DNA of 64,000 nt from Chrysomallon squamiferum. Its lineage: Eukaryota; Mollusca; Gastropoda; Neomphalida; Peltospiridae. Shown here one piece after another: positions 40,701 to 53,267 of this stretch. The notes beneath the pieces were generated by a model. The model was not told where the DNA came from and did not search any database. It was given only the letters and a program-made list of their open reading frames with translations. Numbering within the stretch: the first letter of the stretch is position 1; each line of letters opens with the position of its first letter. The stretch covers positions 38,618,251-38,682,250 of the forward strand of contig CM022670.1 of NCBI GenBank assembly GCA_012295275.1, given 5' to 3'. The position numbers and the translations under genes are program-made.

Positions 40701-42383
40701 AATTAGGCCAGATACTAATCTCAAGATACATTACTAGTCACATGTACTTTTAAATTATTAACAGTTAATAACATTTTATTGCTCTTTAATTTTCTCTGTG
40801 ATTATCTGCATAATAAATAATTTTAAAATAATAAAATTAATAATGAAATATATATTTTTTATTATTTATTGTCACTAACATATTCAAAAAGAGTAAATAT
40901 ATTTAAAGTATTTATATAATCCAGTTTGTAATAGAGCCATTCACTTTTTTCAATATTTCTTCTTTTTGTAATGATATTCACATCCAAGATACATGCTTCA
41001 ATTTATATTTAACCATTTGCTTATTTTATTGTCTACAAATCAGGGAAAATTCTGTATCTCATTTCCTGAAATATAATGCAACTTGGCCATAATGAGCTAT
41101 GTCCATTATTCTTCAGGAAGAGAAAGCTGGTCAATATCTGCTGTAACATATAACTGGCCCTGATTAAATACATATTTTTTGTTTGCCACCATGCTTGGTT
41201 ATTTTCTTATTTAAAGTATCCATATGATTCTTATTAATACAAATTATATATATTCATTTAATCAGACTGATATTAATCTTTTTCAAAAAGGATTTAGTGA
41301 ACAAATGTACTTAACAAAAAATGTGATTGCCTGATGCTGATGTGTGAGTAATGTTGATGTAATTTACATACAAGACTATGACATATTATAATAATAAAAA
41401 CATACAAGTATTGTAAATAATCCTTATCCCTTTGTAAATCAGCAGATATACATGGTTTGTAAATTATTTAGAATTCTTTACACAAATCTATGCATTTAAT
41501 AATATATATCATGTACGAATGGATATTGTAGTAGCCTTTCATATCAGTTATTTTATTCAGATGAATAAAGAATTATTGGATTTTTTTGGTTTACATTCTT
41601 ATCCTGCATTATTTCAGTTGGGCTCAGTAGATCTTTTCCTAACCGTGTGTTAATTTTCAACTATTATTTGATTTCTGGGTGTTAAAAATAAAATACAATG
41701 CAAGGTATGTTACAAAGGATGGATGTTGGGTTTAAATAAAACTATTATACAACACAAAGTAATTATGCATATTGAACAGTTAGTAGGATAGAATTTTCAG
41801 AGATGAGGGCAAAGGCAAATTGATCCTTCTCCAGTTTAGAATAGACATTACTTTGATTCAAAATAAGTCAATTTAGGCAACAACTTATTAGCTTTTAGGT
41901 TATTGATTAACAAAATTTAATATAAGAAACGTCTTTTCAAAATGAATTAAATATTGCTATGGTAACCATATATAGTTGAAGTGAACCAACTGAAGACATG
42001 CAAACAAAACACTCCAAACCCCCAGCCTCCTTTGTAATCCAGCTTAATGTACACATTTCATAATCCTCATTTCCTGCACTATTGTAATTACATTGTTTGA
42101 GTTACAAATACATGGTTAATAAACCAATTGTTCAAATTATTGCTTAAATTATTTAAACTGGAAAACAAAAATAAAACAAAAAAAGTTATTAAACCCAGAA
42201 ATAAAATGTGAGTGCCCACCTTCTGAAATCGGTGTTTGTTTTCTGTTTGGAATGCACATTTTACTTCTGTATAATACAAATATTACTTTTTCTGAAACCT
42301 GTAACTGATTGGAATGAATTGAGGTTATTTAAACTTTTTTAACGTAACAACAAAATGCTAAAAACAAGATACACTGTAAAGTC
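37711..42383. other. Convergent intergenic region, FHIP1 / RPS3A
   Basis: Starts with the FHIP1 3' UTR. The first AATAAA is near 38013-38018 and another is at 38911-38916. A strong pyrimidine tract with acceptor at 38895-38896 suggests an alternative 3' terminal exon. The rest, up to the RPS3A end, is AT-rich with no recognisable exon. Short frames at 38092-38346 and 40033-40215 have intron-like composition. Confidence 0.6.
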
Positions 42384-42389
42384 TTTATT
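42384..42389 (-). terminator. RPS3A poly(A) signal
   Basis: AATAAA on the minus strand, about 19 bases after the RPS3A stop codon. A very short 3' UTR is normal for ribosomal protein genes. Confidence 0.75.
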
Positions 42390-42407
42390 TTAGCATATAG
42401 TTTTGTT

Positions 42408-45400
42408 TTAGACAGATTCCAAAACTGGTGGCTCATAACCTTCTGGTCTGGCAACAACTTCTCCAGTTTCTGTAACAACTGCTTTAGTGCTGGTTCCACC
42501 CTCTCCATGCAGTTCCATTAGCTTTCCAACTGAAAACAGTAAAAATGAAATATTTCAATTTTTAAAAATAACATACACCTTCATTGTTGGGATGGGGAAT
42601 GAAAAATAAAAATAAAAAATAAAATTAAAAAACTAGGATATACAGTCTGAGAAACTCAATGCACTGAGAACATCAAGCTTCTTTGTTTTTTGATCTCAGA
42701 ATTGAGTAACAAAAAAGAATGTTTAAAAGATGCAAGTTTAAGAGAAGACCTTACCATCAAATTTAGGTTTCTTTAGGACTTTAACTTTTCTAATGTAAAC
42801 ATCGTGAAGAGGGTAGATGCCTTGACAAGCTTTTTCAATATCTTTTCCAATGCTGTCTGGAATACTGCAAAAAGAAATTTTAAGTATTTAAAGTAGGCCT
42901 GTTTAATATTAACTTGAAGTAGCATGATTAAAAAAAAAACAAATATTTTAGAAAACTTTTAATTCCTTATTAACTGAATGGACTGCAGAAAATGGCTGAC
43001 CAATATTATTTATACATCTGAAACTGATGGAAAATATAGAAGTTATTGTTTTAAAATGTATCTCATTCTTCTTCAAAAACTATGTAAAAAAATAAAAACT
43101 TACAGCTTGTTTACAACATCCTTCATGTCATTTGATGACACTTCACGTGTGATGATTTCAATCATCTTCTTGCGGATAGCTTTGATCTGTAAAAAAAAAG
43201 TTTTAAAATCTTTAGATCTATCGGAATGAAAGCAAAGCAGCTGTCTGACAATATATTTTATAAGTGAATTTATGAATGATTCAACAGATCTGTCATAGCA
43301 CAACTACAGAGAATCTAATAAATTGTGAAATAATTACTAGTTATTGGATGATCTATTTTAGATGTTAAAGCATGCCAACCATGATGAAAATCCTGCAGAA
43401 TATTAACCATTTATTTTTTTTAAATCTTATTATGCTTGTTTCTGATAACTGAGTAACGAACTTAAAAATAACTGAAAATGTGCATTTTCAGAAAAGTAAC
43501 CACAGCAAACATTATTTTTATGTAAAATAAGCATCACTTAGCAGCTTTGAAACAAACTGAACACACCTGCATGTGCTGGGCATAACATGTCTTTTTCACT
43601 TGGTTGTTTCGCTTCTTTGTGAATCCAATACAAAACATACGCAGCAAGTATCCGTCTGTTGTTTTGACATCAACGTGAGCTTGAATCAGAGTCTTAAAGG
43701 AGAGAGAAAAACAACAGACTTATTATTTGTTGACCAAAACACAGTTCAACGATTCTCTGGCTTTAAATAGAGACATATGTATGCATATTAAAATGTAAAT
43801 ACAATATACTACATTTGTTCATTTGTCACAATATAAAAATCGATTGTACCTAAATATTAATCTAAAAAAGAAGATATTGTACCTGCCACTTTTTGACCAT
43901 GGAACAGAGTTTGTCACGAGTTAGATCCATTCCATGAAAATTTGTAAGCACATTCCTGCCCTGAACCTCTTCAGCTATCAGTTTAAATTTGCGGAAAGTC
44001 ACTTCATCATTTTGAAGATCAGCTAAAGACACCTCAAAGACTCTTCCTTTTAAACCATCTGAGGCAATTTCTGAAAATTATAAAATTATAAAAATTCAAA
44101 AATTGAATATTTTTATAATTTCTAACCACTCTCCAGTCTGTCTGGGAATAAGTTCTTAATGTTTATATAACAGTTTGTCATTCTGATTATACAGCATGAT
44201 TGTGGTTTCTGAATGTTATTCAATACCAGGATATTAGATAATGCTGTGTACAATTTAATTTTCAAATCATCTTTGAAATATATTATAATAAAAAATGTAC
44301 CAAAAGCTATATTCATAAAATTTCAAAGTTTCACATCTGGAACTGGAAGTGGGTGAGTTAGAACATATAAGGTATACTGAAGATAACTGTGCTTAAATTA
44401 TTACAGTATCTTAACTAAAACCAGAGTTACAGTGATTAATGTCAGTCAATTTTGGTCCATTATTTCAGTGCTTTTTCATTAATCAACCTGGTTCAGTATT
44501 TAGATTTTTGGGAAAAAATTCTGTTAAAAATGTTGATATTTTTGATCCGATTCAATTCAAACTTGGCCATTAAGGTGATTTATTCAAGGAATCCAACGAA
44601 AGAGGTCAAATTCCTCCAATTACTAACCAAAGTTATTATAGTTACCATAGCAACCATTCCTAAAAGTTTGAAAATGTGTATTTTTGTCTTGAAGACAATA
44701 TTTCCCCTAAAATGTTAAAGAAACTGCTTAAATGAAAGTATTTTGGGCAAGAAACATCATATGGTTCATCCTCATTAAGAAAAACATTAATAACACAATT
44801 TTGTATCATTTTAATTTAAGAATTTTGTTTTTAAATAATATGTTGGGGGCCATTTCTCTGGCAATTTCAGTTGTAAAACTGCTGCAATGAAAAATTAAAA
44901 AAAATAATTAAAAGAACATCCATAACAACTTAATTCCACTGAATTGTCATATTGCCAATATACATATCCATCAGAATTTCGTCAGTTTGAAGACAGAATA
45001 TCTTATCTGTCTCATCCTTGTCATGATCATACCAAAATTGAAATTCAGCGCATTTCTTCTTTCTATCCACCATTGATTTAACCACCCTCCCCACAATAAT
45101 CCCTTCACTTCTGAATAAATGATTGTCCAATGAGAACATCAGGGTTCATAAGATGTTGGGACTGCTCGTCTAGGATTGGACAGTATCAGTTTTTCTAGCT
45201 GGTCTTCAAGTTCGGAATTACCTGCCTTGGAATATGGCACCCTTGACACACACATTTCTGAGGAGTTTATGTCTGACATGTATATTTGCAGTTTCAGCAC
45301 TTTTACTTTCTTTAGATAGCTCAACTGTAGTAGTTTCAACTCTGCCAGTTTCTTACACATTTCTCTGTCAGCAAGGGCATAAAATTCATGTAATTTTACA

Positions 45401-47256
45401 ATTTCCTTCAAGGCATTCATTTCATGTCGCAACTGTTTAATGATACATTATGTGATGCTTTCACTTGCTTTAATAGGACAAAGTATTTGGCTTTCCATAA
45501 TTTTGAACTGTCTACCTTCCTGCTGAACTACAAACTGTGAGGGTGTCACTACTCTTGGAAACTGCCTACATATTATGTTTGATCTTGTCGAGTTCTTCCC
45601 CCTTCATTAATATGGATTGTTCTTTTGAAAATTCTCTTCATTCCACATCACTTATTTTTTACTTCATTAAATTCCTTTCCAAAGCTGGCTAGAGTCTGCC
45701 ACTGCTACAGAACATGTTCTTTGAGAGGAAAAGAGCCATGCATCTACTCAACAACAGGCCGATTTTGATACCAGGAAGCACGTTTCAAGCAATTTTTCAG
45801 CAACCTCTCCCACACTTTTTTAATACTTCTGAAACTGCTCTGCAATATATACAGTTTTATTTCATTACACTGAAATAATGAAGTTACCAAATCTGTTAGA
45901 ATGGCCCATGAAATATTTTTTCCATTTGTTTTTATCAGAGAAAAAAGTGCCAGACAAATTTCATTTGTGAACTGGTCTGAACATCGAGCACGGAATCTAA
46001 GGATTTCATCAGCCATTATGATTATACACTTGAAAATAAAAAATGCAAGGTTAAATTTTCGTTTTAATACAATAGAAAAAATGCTATATAAAATCAAACA
46101 AGAGTGCAGTGGGAAAATTACCCCCTCTGATATTCATTATACGTCAGCTAAAAACAACAGCTGGGAATAGGCCTAGATTTAAAATAATTTACACTTCATA
46201 AGACAATATATATATATATATATATGAAATAATTTGTTTTTCTCACCAGAAGTCACTTTGATGGGGTTTACATGCTAAAACAAGAGCAGGAAATAGCATT
46301 TGCACAGCTTGTGGATCTATTTTAATATGTGACCTAGTTTAGCATGCTGAACAAAATGACAGCCATTGAAAACAAAGCAGCACGCCTAGCAGATGTGGAT
46401 GTACCTGTTTTTGTATTTTTATCCATACCAATCATGCACATTTTTTTATAATTTCTCAAGATATGTAGAGACATTTCTACTATGTAAACTCTGAATGCTC
46501 AAGTTTATGTGGAGACTGATTAATATAAGTTAACAATCAAACCACAACTATAGATGTTCGTTTTATTTTTCAGTACAAATTTCCCACATCAGTTATTTCA
46601 GCATTTACTTACTTGTGCCCTGAGTTCTTGAAACAAGAGTCTTGCCAATCTGTCTAACAGCGAACATAGACGGTGCCTTTACATCGTACCAATCTTTTTT
46701 GGAAAATGGGTCTACCCTGAAAATTAAAACATCAGAATGACAAAAGCATCGTAAAACCAGTGAAATTTTAGAAAATGCAGCAAAATTAAAATTACATGTT
46801 TAATGAATGTGAAGTCAGGGCACTATTAATCATTAACTAATTAACGTGAAAGTTGATTAAAGAACATTAAGTACACCGTAAACAGTCACAGACTGACACC
46901 TGCACTTCCCATGCTAGGAGACGAAGATACCATAGTATAATAATTTAAATACTATTTTACCAACTTAGTGATATTTCTAATGATTCTATTAAATTGCATT
47001 TATTTTGTCTGAAATAAAGTCATTATTAGCTATTAGTATTATGGTCTTACTAACATAAACATTCACATGGTATAGTACTTCCGTTTTGGAAATCCACAAA
47101 AATCAATCTTATTTCGTGACATCAATATTTTACAAAACACAGATAATATTAATTAGTATTGGTTTACTGAATTTATAATGGATATACTACGTACACCTTC
47201 TTCTTGGCACCCTTCTTGCCACCTTTCGTCAGTCGTTTATTTTTTCCGACCGCCAT
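42408..47256 (-). CDS. RPS3A: Ribosomal protein S3A (eS1)
   Basis: Structural protein of the 40S subunit. Exons on the minus strand: 47256-47195, 46716-46613, 44070-43883, 43692-43567, 43186-43104, 42864-42755, 42529-42408. All phases agree and give 264 residues, the same length as human RPS3A. Near-identical blocks include [102 protein letters not shown] and the C-terminal [11 protein letters not shown]. The first exon encodes the basic N-terminus. Intron 2 (2.5 kb) is much longer than the others and holds a decayed intronless gene. I searched the introns by eye for box C/D snoRNAs, which vertebrate RPS3A hosts, and found none convincing. Expression is expected to be high and under TOP control. 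Confidence 0.98.
44933..46016 (-). pseudogene. Decayed intronless gene nested in RPS3A intron 2
   Basis: On the minus strand, same direction as RPS3A, are successive coding-like fragments with GC and codon use unlike the surrounding intron. The first starts [13 protein letters not shown] and runs to a stop at about 45744. Fragments in shifted frames follow across 45720-45440. Next come a K/L-rich coiled-coil-like part at 45432-45139 ([13 protein letters not shown]) and, in yet another frame, a terminal part ending at 44930 with [17 protein letters not shown]. At least three stops and several frame changes separate them, so no intact product can be made. I do not recognise the family; an inactive transposon or retroposed gene copy are both possible. 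No poly(A) tail or terminal repeats were seen. Confidence 0.5.
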
Positions 47257-47955
47257 GATGGCCAATTTAGATAAAAGAGGAAGTGTTGTGTTTTCACAAT
47301 TGAATTATGGGAAACACTAGTGATATTTTCTATTAATTACTTTAAGTTAAACATTTAGGGTTGGGAAGATATATTTTTAAAATTATTTCAGAAAACGAAA
47401 AATAAGCTAACATTTCTTTAGTTATTATTTAACCATTGTAAACAATTTTTAAATTATCTTCTATTCAGAGGGAATGTAAATGTAAATGCAATTGAAGTAA
47501 TTATATTTTGCTAAGACAATACGTTTATTTCCGTAAGCCATTTTAAAACAGTTCATTAAAAAGGCCTAAAATCACATACAAATTACAAATAATTTTGTTT
47601 ATATAAATTATATTGATTCATAAATGAGAATGTGAACTGAAATGGGTCATATCTATGCCTACATAAGTTTTGATGTGTTAACGAGCATACAGTTGAATGT
47701 AAGATTGGAAAAATAAATTCAGATCACGTTGAATTGCTTTAAACTGTTTTAATTCCACACATAGGGAACAGCTAACGTGTTTAAGTTCAATAATTATAAA
47801 GTGCCAAGTTGGAAATAAATATTATGAAGTAGGAATCACAATAACAATAATGATAGATACGTTTTAATGTAAGTAGTATTTAGTTTTCACTTCACACTTC
47901 CGGTAATCTATCAACGTGTTTACCGTGTAGGCAATATTAACTACATTTTACGTAA
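47257..47955. promoter_or_regulatory. Divergent promoter region, RPS3A / PDZD11
   Basis: About 700 bases separate the RPS3A start (minus strand) from the PDZD11 start (plus strand). The RPS3A transcription start is probably close to its ATG because a TOP tract lies at 47273-47283. The PDZD11 end near 47880-47940 has CpGs and a TTCCGG (ETS-like) site near 47897. A small intergenic head-to-head pair is clear; co-regulation is inferred. Confidence 0.55.
47273..47283 (-). promoter_or_regulatory. 5' TOP tract of RPS3A
   Basis: The minus strand reads CTTCCTCTTTT, ending 16 bases before the RPS3A ATG. A C followed by an uninterrupted pyrimidine run at the transcript start is the hallmark of mTOR/LARP1-controlled ribosomal protein mRNAs. 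The exact start site is inferred. Confidence 0.55.
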
Positions 47956-50451
47956 ATGACATCACCGATGTCAGCTGAACAACATCCAGATATTCCTCGA
48001 TATATTCTGCCTCCATATGAACATCCACCAGCCTGGATTCCATACGCAGAGGTAATAACTGATTAATATTTTACTCATCAAATTAACAATCATTGAATCA
48101 AAACGTTTGACAAAACTTTTAAACTTGTCAAAATTAAATTTGGAGATTGAAATATTCAATATTGTACTTCTCACAAAAATGCACCTGTGTTCAGCTTAAC
48201 AAATGTAAGCCAAATTATATTTGCAGGAACATAAAATGATGTCTTATGTCATTGATTTATGGAGACAATAATTAAGCTGTATTAAACTTAAATGGAATTT
48301 TAATGTGGGTGAGGGGGAAAAAGGCTTGGAAAAGGAAGGGAGATAATTCTTGCCAGAGTTTGCCATCAATAAAAAGAAAATTACATTTTTGTTTGTTTAA
48401 GATTTTAAATAAGGCCTTTTAAGAAATTAAAAGCTCTTGAAAAAAAAAATGACAGTAACTTTTTTTAAGTGAAAAAAATTACACATCTGAAAATATAATA
48501 CAAATAAATGTCTTGGGAAAAATTATGTGTGTGTGTTCGTGTGTGTATATGTGTATGTATGTCTGTGTGTATGAATCTATGTATATGTGTGTGTGTGTGT
48601 GTATATATATACACATACATTTTTTCGTTCTTCCAGCGTATGGATCATCCTGATTACAATAATGACGTGCGAGATTTCCTTCCTAGGAAAGTTGTTCTAG
48701 TTCGACATAAAGCTTCTGAAGCAGTAAGTGATTAGGGTGAGATTGTTGATAACAGATTTATATTAAATTTAAACTTAAAGAAAACTTGACTTAGTTCAAC
48801 AAAAAAAAAAAAACAAAAAAAATAAAAATAAAATATATATATATATATATATAATAATTAATAAATAAATAAATAATAAATAAAAAAAAATAATGTAAAT
48901 AATAATAATAATAATAATAAAAAGTTGTGTAGTGTACCAATAAACAAGAGAAGATTAATTACTTTTATTATTTTTTTTCCTCAGCTGGGTTTCAACATTC
49001 GAGGAGGCAAAGAACATCACTGTGGTGTTTATGTGTCAAAGGTATGTTAAGTATATTATAATTATTATCATATTTATGATTTTTTTATTTATTTATTGAA
49101 TAACACAATTATATATTTTGATCATTTTATTATTTTATTTTTTTTCAAATACTAATTATTCAGTGATGTTCATTTTAGAAATTTAAAAAAAAAAATTGAT
49201 ATACCTTTTCGGCTTTTTTACTGAAAAGCTGGCATGCATAAAACACCCATGTCACTAAATATATTTTTTTATATTTTAGGTGATGCCAAATAGCGAGGCT
49301 GACAGGCTAGGTTTAAAGGAAGGTGATCAAGTAAGCCTCAGTTAATGTCATATTTATTAAAACAGTTTTTGATTGATTGTTATTTACTGATTCTCAAAAA
49401 TGAGTAGCATTCTACAATTAAATTATAAAGTACTCAGATTTTAAAAAATTATTATTATTATTATTTTAATTAAATGTCAGAATTATAAGTTGATCTATAC
49501 TTACTTAAAAATATTCAATGGTAATAACAAAAAATTAAAATGGAACTTTTTTGAATCCATAAAACTTTTATCATTAATATTGTTTATTTTTATCATTTCA
49601 GATATTAATGGTGAATGATTGCAGCTTTGAAGTCATTGAACATGCAGAAGTGAGTTTCTGTTACTCTATACATTTCATTTTACATAATATCACCTCTTTT
49701 TTTGTTTTTTCAAGTATTATAATAATTGATTTTTAACAGTCACAGCTGTTAACAAAATTATTAGATAAAGGAACCCTTAAAATGGGGATACATGCAAAAA
49801 GAACCTGTGAATCTGAGGTGCATAACATAATGATTAATGACATAACTTGCTTTGCATACATCTCTTTGGAAAAACTTATGATTTTATCAGTATAATAGTA
49901 TCATATATCTGTATAGTAGTATCTATATGCTTTGGAGATGAAATGGCTATTTATAATCTTTTTCTTTCTTGCAGGCAGTGAGAATTTTGAAGATGAATAC
50001 CACTACTCAAATGATAGTCAGATACTTTCCTTACGGTAATATTCTCTTCAGACCATTCTAATCATTAAATATTTTTTACATTCATCTTATTACAAATAAT
50101 TATTGTTACCTTTATTTGATGAATGCTGGTAGATGTCATACATTTTAGTAATTTGCTTCTCAACAGTAGTTATTTTATTTTAATGAAATTAATATATTTT
50201 TAAATACAGAATACTGAACTGAAATTCTCCCATAGAAGTTTCTTAATCCATTTCATAAATAGTACAGCTCTAACTTGATCCTTTTGTAATTGATAGCATA
50301 AATTTTAATATGAATCAGAATTTATAATTTTGTTAATACTGAATATCAGTCTTAATATATTACTGAATTTAATTTTTTTTTTTTTTTAGGTTATGAACAG
50401 ACATATGACAAAAATCGATTCTCAATAACAGGCCAAACCAATCAAAGATGA
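47956..50451 (+). CDS. PDZD11: PDZ domain-containing protein 11
   Basis: Small single-PDZ scaffold. In vertebrates it binds C-termini of membrane transporters (PMCA, ATP7A, SLC5A6) and PLEKHA7 at junctions. Exons: 47956-48051, 48637-48723, 48985-49041, 49280-49330, 49602-49649, 49975-50035, 50390-50451. All phases agree and give 153 residues (human 140). The N-terminal signature PPYEHPPAWIPYAERMDHPD matches the human motif around the WIP/HPDYNN sequence. The PDZ fold covers about residues 47-130, with carboxylate loop LGFN at 62-65, then IRGGK, GVYVSKVMPNSEADRLGL, EGDQILMVND and the HAEAVRIL helix. The C-terminal tail after FPYGYEQ is diverged. Seven small phase-0 or phase-1 exons make splicing certain. 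Confidence 0.95.
48831..48920. repeat. (AT)n / (AAT)n low-complexity run in PDZD11 intron 2
   Basis: AT units pass into AATA and AAT units over about 90 bases, some 65 bases before the acceptor of PDZD11 exon 3. Confidence 0.85.
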
Positions 50452-52017
50452 TGAGCGTGTTAAAATTTTGTGTTAACCTTTCATACATGGAATATTAGCT
50501 CTACTGAACCTCAGCAAGGAATATGCTCAGCAATGGAACAAACTTTTCTGAACTGTTAATGTAAATTATTTGCAAGAATATTTACTAAACAATATTCCAG
50601 GTGAATTCTAAACATTCCACCTTGTTACCTTTTTTTTTTCATGTTAAATAGTTATAGTTTTACTGAATTTACAAGATGGACATGGAGACAGTTCTATTTT
50701 TAAATCTTAGATTAAAATTAAATTTGCAAGACTTCAGTGGATTTATCATTGAACTGGTATATGACTGATTGCCTTACATCGCTGTTGAGTGTATTTTTTA
50801 ATATTTTCTGTCTATATATGAGAAGTGAAATCAGGTTGTCGAATTACTTTTTATTTTTGCTTTTAAATCTTCAGCAGTATTTTAACTTGTACACAATGGT
50901 AACAGAAAATTTTGATTTATCCTTTCATATCATTGTATCCATTTTTATTAAAATATTTTTAAAAAATTTGTTATTATTAGTTGTTTGTTAACATAATTGT
51001 AGCTGTCTGATAACATAAATAAATATAAAGTCAATTAATTTGTGCATATTTCACACTGTAAAAATAGGCTAGTCTAAGAAGAAACAGCCATAAAAGAATG
51101 AAATTTTAAGCTTTTTTTGTCTCATTTGATAATAGTTGTTTTGTATATTCAAATTTGCAATGATACTACAGAAGAAACAACAATCTGGTTTTTTTTCACA
51201 ATAACGGAGTTTTAAATTCAAAAACACTCCCTAAACTTTCTCCAAAATGTAAAAAACATTTACTGAGTTCAGAAAGAAAGAAAATAGTTTATTTTAGATG
51301 CTATGTAAACAGCATTCCAGTTGTGCATTATGAATACAGTAAGTATTTAATAAAGCCATTTGTTGCACCAATAATTGAGAAAGAATGTACTGGTTAAAAT
51401 AAAATTGTTCAGTATCGTTATTTAGAAACAGAGATAATTATTGTTAATGAAAACTCAACATGCACTTTCATACTAAAACAAAATCATAGGTTTGCACCAT
51501 CCCACAGCTTTTAAAGATTCAGATTGAAACTGAAAATAACTTATCATCCCTCCATTCCCCCCAAAAAACCCTAAAGTAAAATAAATAAACCTGTCATGGA
51601 CAAAAATTCAGATTATATTGGTACACTATAGATTATCACTCTCACCTCATTAATTTTATCTTCTGATTTTGATATATAAAATTTGCTGTGTTAACTGCCT
51701 TATTAAGATAAGAGTTGACATACACCTACTTAATGTTGAAAGTTAACCAGCTAATTAATACAAGAGTCATTGACTTACATCATATTCTGTTCCGATCAAA
51801 TGGAATTAATTCTGACATCTATCTTTATAGGATCCATATAGTTATATGTTTACACAAATTATGGAAAAAGAACTCAACAAAATACTTAATAAAAAACTGT
51901 TTTAATCTCATACTTAGGCAAGAGTTTTAAAAGTAATTTTAATTCATTAAACATTAAAATAATAATAATAATAATAATTTTCTACTTATTATTATTATTT
52001 TTTCTTTTCTTTTTTTT
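50452..52017. other. PDZD11 3' UTR and intergenic DNA
   Basis: Non-coding. The clearest PDZD11 poly(A) signal is AATAAA at 51018-51023, with another near 51351. No exon or repeat family recognised. Confidence 0.6.
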
Positions 52018-52340
52018 TCTTTTCTTACGTATATGTGTATATTTTACGTTACGCATTTCGGTCCGCACTTAGCATGATAAATGGGTACAGAGCTGCTGTT
52101 GTGTTACGCTATAATACTAACTTCCGTACTGGGAAATGGGTTTCACTCTGCATTACCTACAAGTTACAACTATTTCTTTTTAACTAGCAAAGAACAAGAC
52201 CATACGTTGATAGTTTGCGTAAGTTATATTTCCATTAATAAATAGAAGATAAACGAAGAGGAAGTCATTTAACATTAATACTGGAATACATATATTAGTT
52301 CCTGAGAGGCAGTGATTACCGACGCGGCGACGGTAAAAAC
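52018..52340 (+). promoter_or_regulatory. Candidate promoter and first exon for the 85-aa ORF / C9orf72 unit
   Basis: The segment has more CpGs than its surroundings (around 52028-52070, 52107-52125 and especially 52319-52335). A GTAAAA donor follows GACGCGGCGACG at about 52333. An acceptor with a T-rich tract lies at 52712-52713, so a non-coding exon spliced into the exon at 52714 is plausible. Direction and start site are inferred. Confidence 0.35.
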
Positions 52341-52791
52341 TGCGGAAAGCAGAAACTGGCAAATTTATAAATAAAAAAGAATATATGAATAAAAATGAAG
52401 AGAATATTATATGCTAACATCAGAATACAAGAAAAAAAGAAAATTAAAATTAAAAAAGAAACAGAAAAACAACAAACAAAAAAGACTGATAATTTTAATT
52501 TTAATGCTTTAGTGCACTGTGCAGTATGTATATTTGCTCATTATTTCATTTGAAAGTCATTAAGACAGATTCTGAGTTTGCAGTTTTTTCATTAATCATA
52601 CATACATACATTCACACACACACACACACACACACACATTCACTTACACATACCGTGATATATGCATGAATATGATTTATAAAAATATTTTAATTTATAT
52701 TTTTTTGTTCTAGTTTACTCGGTGTCTCGCTTCACAAAGGTGCACTAATATGATGCTGCCTGTACTGGCTTAACATCGGCTTCACAGCAGA

Positions 52792-53049
52792 ATGAGAGCT
52801 GACTGGGGATCACAGTTTGTCAACAGAGAGGCTCTTGTGTTTTTGTGCATCAACTATGCATTTTTCTCAGTAGTTGTTCTCTCATTCATCCTCTTCATGA
52901 TTATTCTGACACACACATCATCAAGTGAAGATGACCTCATGACCTCTCTTGCCATAATGTCCACATGTTTTGTCTTTATTGATCTTATTGTGGCCAATTT
53001 TCTTATTCAAACCATAAATATGAACATGGAGGTGAAGCTGCTGTTGTAG
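52792..53049 (+). CDS. Unrecognised 85-residue two-helix membrane protein
   Basis: Complete ATG-to-TAG frame of 85 residues with an in-frame stop 21 bases upstream of the ATG. Two long hydrophobic stretches (about 14-40 and 50-73) are joined by a short acidic hydrophilic loop (H-T-S-S-S-E-D-D). The N-terminus is charged (M-R-A-D-W-G). This is a helical-hairpin membrane protein topology, as in many small ER or organelle proteins. The frame lies inside an exon that appears to start at the acceptor 52712-52713 and needs no further splicing. An AATAAATAAATAAA cluster lies 20 bases after the stop, and the C9orf72 start codon follows 218 bases later on the same strand without an obvious promoter or strong acceptor between. 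I do not recognise the family and assign no function. Confidence 0.55.
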   Translation: MRADWGSQFVNREALVFLCINYAFFSVVVLSFILFMIILTHTSSSEDDLMTSLAIMSTCFVFIDLIVANFLIQTINMNMEVKLLL

Positions 53050-53068
53050 TGACTGACATTATTTGTTA

Positions 53069-53082
53069 AATAAATAAATAAA
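53069..53082 (+). terminator. Poly(A) signal cluster after the 85-aa ORF
   Basis: Overlapping AATAAA hexamers starting 20 bases after the stop of the small ORF. They would end a short transcript before C9orf72. If bypassed, the small ORF and C9orf72 would share one mRNA. Confidence 0.45.
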
Positions 53083-53267
53083 AAACACATTTTTTCAATG
53101 ACATCAAATTTATATTAATTTCTAATCTCCAGCTTAAAAAATGGAAAAAAAAAAACTGTTTCAATTTTTTTCTTTTCACATCGTTAATGTGATATTTTGA
53201 CCAAGATAATTCAACGCAAACTGTTTATGGAATAATTTGTAACTCTTGCCTTGCTATGATTTTCAAA

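Noticed and set aside
42408-47256. Box C/D snoRNAs in RPS3A introns (vertebrate RPS3A hosts U73)
   Set aside because: I scanned all six introns on the minus strand for TGATGA plus CTGA with a terminal stem. The one TGATGA found lies inside the decayed gene and lacks a snoRNA-like fold. A plus-strand ATGATGA..CTGA pair near 43382-43446 is on the wrong strand and lacks a stem.
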